A DNA stretch of 38,516 nucleotides from a virus: positions 1-38,516 of IMG/VR virus record IMGVR_UViG_3300034523_000107. One strand, 5' to 3'. Made by a program: the position numbers and the translations under genes. This document shows positions 36,156-38,516 of this stretch, in pieces (position 1 is the first letter of the stretch; each line of letters opens with the position of its first letter). The notes under the pieces are model-generated. The model was given only the letters and a program-made list of their open reading frames with translations. It did no database searches and was not told the DNA's origin.

Positions 36156-36889
36156 GCATCCTGCAGCACTTCCCCATCAATACCACCGGGCGCGACTTTG
36201 CGGTGGGCGACATCCACGGCCATTTCTCCCGCCTGCAGCGAGCCCTGGACGTGGTCGGCTTCGATCCTGATGTTGACCGGCTGTTCTCGGTTGGCGACCT
36301 GGTCGACCGCGGGCCGGAGTCAGATCAGGTCGACACCTGGCTGGCCAAGCCATGGTTCCACGCCGTGCGCGGAAACCACGAACAGATGGCGGTCGAGGCC
36401 TATCGCTTCGATCCTTCGGGCCGGGTTGGCGATGTGCACCTGGCCAATGGTGGCGCCTGGCTCTATGCCAGATCGTCCGTGGAGCAGGCATGTTACGTCG
36501 AACTGCTGGCCGACCTGCCGCTGATCATCGAGGTTGAAACGCCACAGGGGCTGGTGGGCATCGTTCACGCAGACTGCCCCTACAGCGCCTGGAATGAGTT
36601 CACTTGGGCAGCAAAGGATGGCGGGCCCGCCGAGAGCGAGCACGTTACAGCAATGGCTCAATGGTCTCGCAGGCGGATCACAGCCGAAGACGCGTCCGGC
36701 GTCAAAGGCGTGCGTGCAGTGGTGGTGGGCCATACACCAGTCCGTCGCCCGGCGGTGCTGGGCAACGTGTACCACATCGACACCGCCGGCTGGATGGACG
36801 GCCACTTCACGCTGCTGGACCTGCATACCCTACAGGCGCACCCGCCAATTGATCCGAAGCTGAGCTGGGATTGGGAGGATCAGGTATGA
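36152..36889 (+). CDS. PPP-family serine/threonine phosphatase (lambda NinI-like)
   Basis: 245 aa. All metal-binding motifs of the PPP family are present: GDIHGH (Asp20, His22), GDLVDRG (Asp49, Asp52), GNHE (Asn75, His76), a His in IVHADCP, and VGHTPV. It belongs with the bacteriophage lambda phosphatase and bacterial PrpA/PrpB, which remove phosphate from proteins with Mn2+. The substrate in the host is unknown. It overlaps both neighbours by 4 bp. Confidence 0.93.
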   Translation: MSILQHFPINTTGRDFAVGDIHGHFSRLQRALDVVGFDPDVDRLFSVGDLVDRGPESDQVDTWLAKPWFHAVRGNHEQMAVEAYRFDPSGRVGDVHLANGGAWLYARSSVEQACYVELLADLPLIIEVETPQGLVGIVHADCPYSAWNEFTWAAKDGGPAESEHVTAMAQWSRRRITAEDASGVKGVRAVVVGHTPVRRPAVLGNVYHIDTAGWMDGHFTLLDLHTLQAHPPIDPKLSWDWEDQV

Positions 36890-37230
36890 CAGTCGACAAG
36901 GACAAGCTGAAGGCGCTGGCTGAACGTGCAGCATCGAAGCAGCTAGCCGGGCGCGACAACCCGATTATGTGCATTGCCGTGCCTGCGGCTGATGTTCTGG
37001 CCCTGCTCGCGGAGATCGAGAGACTGGAAGCTGTCGCGCTGAGCGAAATCGTCATCGCTGGCGAGCGCGCCAAAGAGGTGTGTGGCGCCAGGATGAGGCT
37101 GCATACCTTGAGCGTGGAGATCGAGCGGCTCAAGGCCGAGATCGAGGCGCTGAGAAAAGGTGCTGACGTGACAGATCAGCGTGACAATCAGAACCTGACG
37201 CATCAGGCGTCGAATCACTGTGTCGATTGA
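36886..37230 (+). CDS. coiled-coil hypothetical protein
   Basis: 114 aa. Starts at ATG 36886 overlapping the phosphatase stop (ATGA). N-terminal part contains NPIMCIAVPAADVLALLAEI, and residues about 40-95 form a coiled coil (IERLEAVALSEIVIAGERAK; LHTLSVEIERLKAEIEALRK). Similar small proteins with AEIERL repeats are common in phage early regions and have no known function. A frame start 5 codons earlier is not needed. Confidence 0.68.
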   Translation: MTVDKDKLKALAERAASKQLAGRDNPIMCIAVPAADVLALLAEIERLEAVALSEIVIAGERAKEVCGARMRLHTLSVEIERLKAEIEALRKGADVTDQRDNQNLTHQASNHCVD

Positions 37231-37239
37231 GGCCCAGCC

Positions 37240-37470
37240 ATGGCTAAAGTTATAGCTCAGATCACCGCCAGCCTACCCAGGCTCATGGAGGTGGGCGAGT
37301 ACCGGAAGCTGCGCTACGCCGGCGGCAAGCCGAGCTTGCAGCAGCTCAAGAAATGGATTGATGAAGGAGAGTTAGCTGGTGAAGTCCGCGGCGGCATGTA
37401 CTTTGTCGATCTTCAGTCCGCCGTGATCGGCTCGAACGACCCGCTCTTGGCTCAGATGCTGGATATTTGA
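37240..37470 (+). CDS. xis: excisionase (Xis-like)
   Basis: 76 aa. A winged-helix excisionase pattern: WVGEYRKLRYAGGKPS-like N-terminus (here LMEVGEYRKLRYAGGKPSLQ), then QLKKWIDEGELAGEVRGGMY with the final FVDL strand. The size and the place just before the integrase fit a directionality factor that favours excision. ATG 37240, 9 bp after the previous stop; the integrase starts 1 bp after its stop. Confidence 0.85.
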   Translation: MAKVIAQITASLPRLMEVGEYRKLRYAGGKPSLQQLKKWIDEGELAGEVRGGMYFVDLQSAVIGSNDPLLAQMLDI

Positions 37471-37471
37471 A

Positions 37472-38516
37472 ATGGCACCACGACCGCGCAGCCCGAAGAA
37501 CAGAACGCTCCCGCCAAACCTGTACCCAAACGGGAAGTACTGGCGGTACAAGAACCCGATCACCGGGAAGATGACCAGCATCAACAAGCCGTATGAGGAG
37601 GCTGTGCGCCTGGCAAAAGCTGCCAACGCCAAGCTGGCTTTCCTGACGACTGACAACGGCGAGATGCTGGCCACCATCACTGGCGACCGCCTACCGACCA
37701 TCGGCGCCCTGATCGATCGCTTCGAAACCGAATGGCTACCTGAGCGCGGCTATGCGCGCTCGTCGCTGGACGAGATCGGCTACAAGCTCAAGCGCTACCG
37801 GACGGATATCGGGCACCTGCTGGTGGGCCAGTTCGACGTTCTTGCCGCCGCCGAGTACCTCGACCAATTCAGCAACAACGCCTACACGAAGCACCGCAGC
37901 CTGCTCGTCAGCCTACTTACCTTCGCGATCGCCAAGGGCATGGTGGAGCGCAACGCCGCCGACATGACGCTGCTCAAGAAGGAAGCCAAGAAGAAGCGCC
38001 AGCGCCATACCCTAGAGGGCGTCCAGAAGATCCTCGATGCCGACACGACGCCAAGCTGGCTCAAGCGCGCTATCAGGCTGGGGCTGACCAGCCTGCAGCG
38101 GCGCGAAGATATCGTGACCTGGAAGAAGTCGGCGGTCGACCTGATCAAGAACACCATCAGGGTATCGCCCGGCAAGACCGACAACTACGACACCCCGATC
38201 CACCTGCAGATCATCATGGGCAAGGCACTGCGTGAGACGGTGAATGAGTGCTTTCGATCGCCAATCATTTCCCCGCTCCTCATCCATTACCGCCCGAAAG
38301 CGCGCCGCCAGGACCAGATCGAGGCGAAAGAGCACTGGACGGCGGTCACCCCGGATTACCTGTCCAAGAGTTTCAGGAAGGCCAGGGATGCAGCGAAGGC
38401 CTACGACCACCTCGACCTTGAAGAACGCCCAACCTTCCACGAGATCCGGGCCTTGGGCGCCTGGCTGTACGAGCAGCAGAATTTCTCAACTGAGTATGTC
38501 CAGTTGCTGATGGGGC
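37472..38516 (+). CDS. int: tyrosine integrase, C-terminus cut by window edge
   Basis: 348 codons are visible, running off the right edge. The N-terminal arm-binding domain of lambda Int type shows in LPPNLYPNGKYWRYKNPITG. The core-binding domain follows (about 75-175). In the catalytic domain the first Arg is in LTSLQRREDIVTWKK and the HxxR box is HEIRALG near residue 330; the Tyr nucleophile must lie just beyond the edge. It catalyses integration at attB with IHF and excision with Xis. ATG 37472 follows the xis stop by 1 bp. attP is expected past the edge. Confidence 0.93.
   Translation, partial: MAPRPRSPKNRTLPPNLYPNGKYWRYKNPITGKMTSINKPYEEAVRLAKAANAKLAFLTTDNGEMLATITGDRLPTIGALIDRFETEWLPERGYARSSLDEIGYKLKRYRTDIGHLLVGQFDVLAAAEYLDQFSNNAYTKHRSLLVSLLTFAIAKGMVERNAADMTLLKKEAKKKRQRHTLEGVQKILDADTTPSWLKRAIRLGLTSLQRREDIVTWKKSAVDLIKNTIRVSPGKTDNYDTPIHLQIIMGKALRETVNECFRSPIISPLLIHYRPKARRQDQIEAKEHWTAVTPDYLSKSFRKARDAAKAYDHLDLEERPTFHEIRALGAWLYEQQNFSTEYVQLLMG

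Noticed and set aside
1-38516. tRNA, rRNA, insertion sequence or att core repeat
   Set aside because: No cloverleaf, transposase or matching end repeats were seen; attP should lie past the integrase, outside the window.

Overview
The window is most of a temperate, lambda/HK97-type siphophage genome, either a prophage or a packaged phage, from a GC-rich gammaproteobacterium. Pseudomonas, probably the P. putida/P. fluorescens group, is the best guess: the base composition is high in GC, there is a DUF3077-type gene of the kind common in Pseudomonas, and the proteins look like those of Pseudomonas phages. I saw no tRNA, rRNA, insertion sequence or CRISPR array. Both ends cut genes: a tail gene on the left (1-502) and the integrase on the right (37472-38516). 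The att sites, the rest of the tail fibre region and probably the endolysin therefore lie outside.

Layout. Coordinates 1-31722 are all on the minus strand. Read in transcription order (right to left) they hold an early block (Cro-like repressor, KilA-N protein, DUF3077-like and other small proteins, ORF6N antirepressor-like protein). Next comes a complete lambda-style replication block: an O-like initiator with six iterons inside its own gene, a DnaC-like loader and a DnaB-like helicase. A putative late regulator follows, with a strong promoter-terminator pair just after it that resembles lambda pR'-tR'. Then come the lysis region (only a holin is recognised), small genes, HNH endonuclease, terminase small and large subunits, a fused protease-capsid gene, portal, connector genes, tail tube, the G/GT frameshift pair, a superinfection-immunity-like gene, tape measure, and M, L, K, I, J. 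The head gene order is unusual because the portal lies after the capsid.

From 31811 the plus strand carries the CI-like S24 repressor, a LuxR-type HTH regulator, a 470-bp non-coding region, a RAMP-like protein and its partner (interrupted by an in-frame UGA), a CsrA/RsmA fusion, a small XRE regulator, a DUF1566 protein, a PPP-family phosphatase, an excisionase and a lambda-type tyrosine integrase.

Most unusual parts. (1) Three ~110-nt modules at 33081-33414, each with the same hairpin plan (A: invariant 9-nt loop on changing stems; B; C) and a tract with a 5-nt period (CNNGG-like), directly upstream of a protein whose C-terminus resembles a RAMP glycine-rich loop. This is the best candidate for an undescribed RNA-protein system. 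(2) Two copies of a long hairpin with identical 9-bp arms and identical 21-nt loops, each placed just before a Shine-Dalgarno site, 8.7 kb apart. (3) A late operon punctuated by intrinsic terminators placed just before ribosome-binding sites. (4) A protease-capsid fusion with a strong internal start that would also give free capsid. (5) A phage CsrA with an added domain. All functions are read from sequence patterns alone; no database search was possible.
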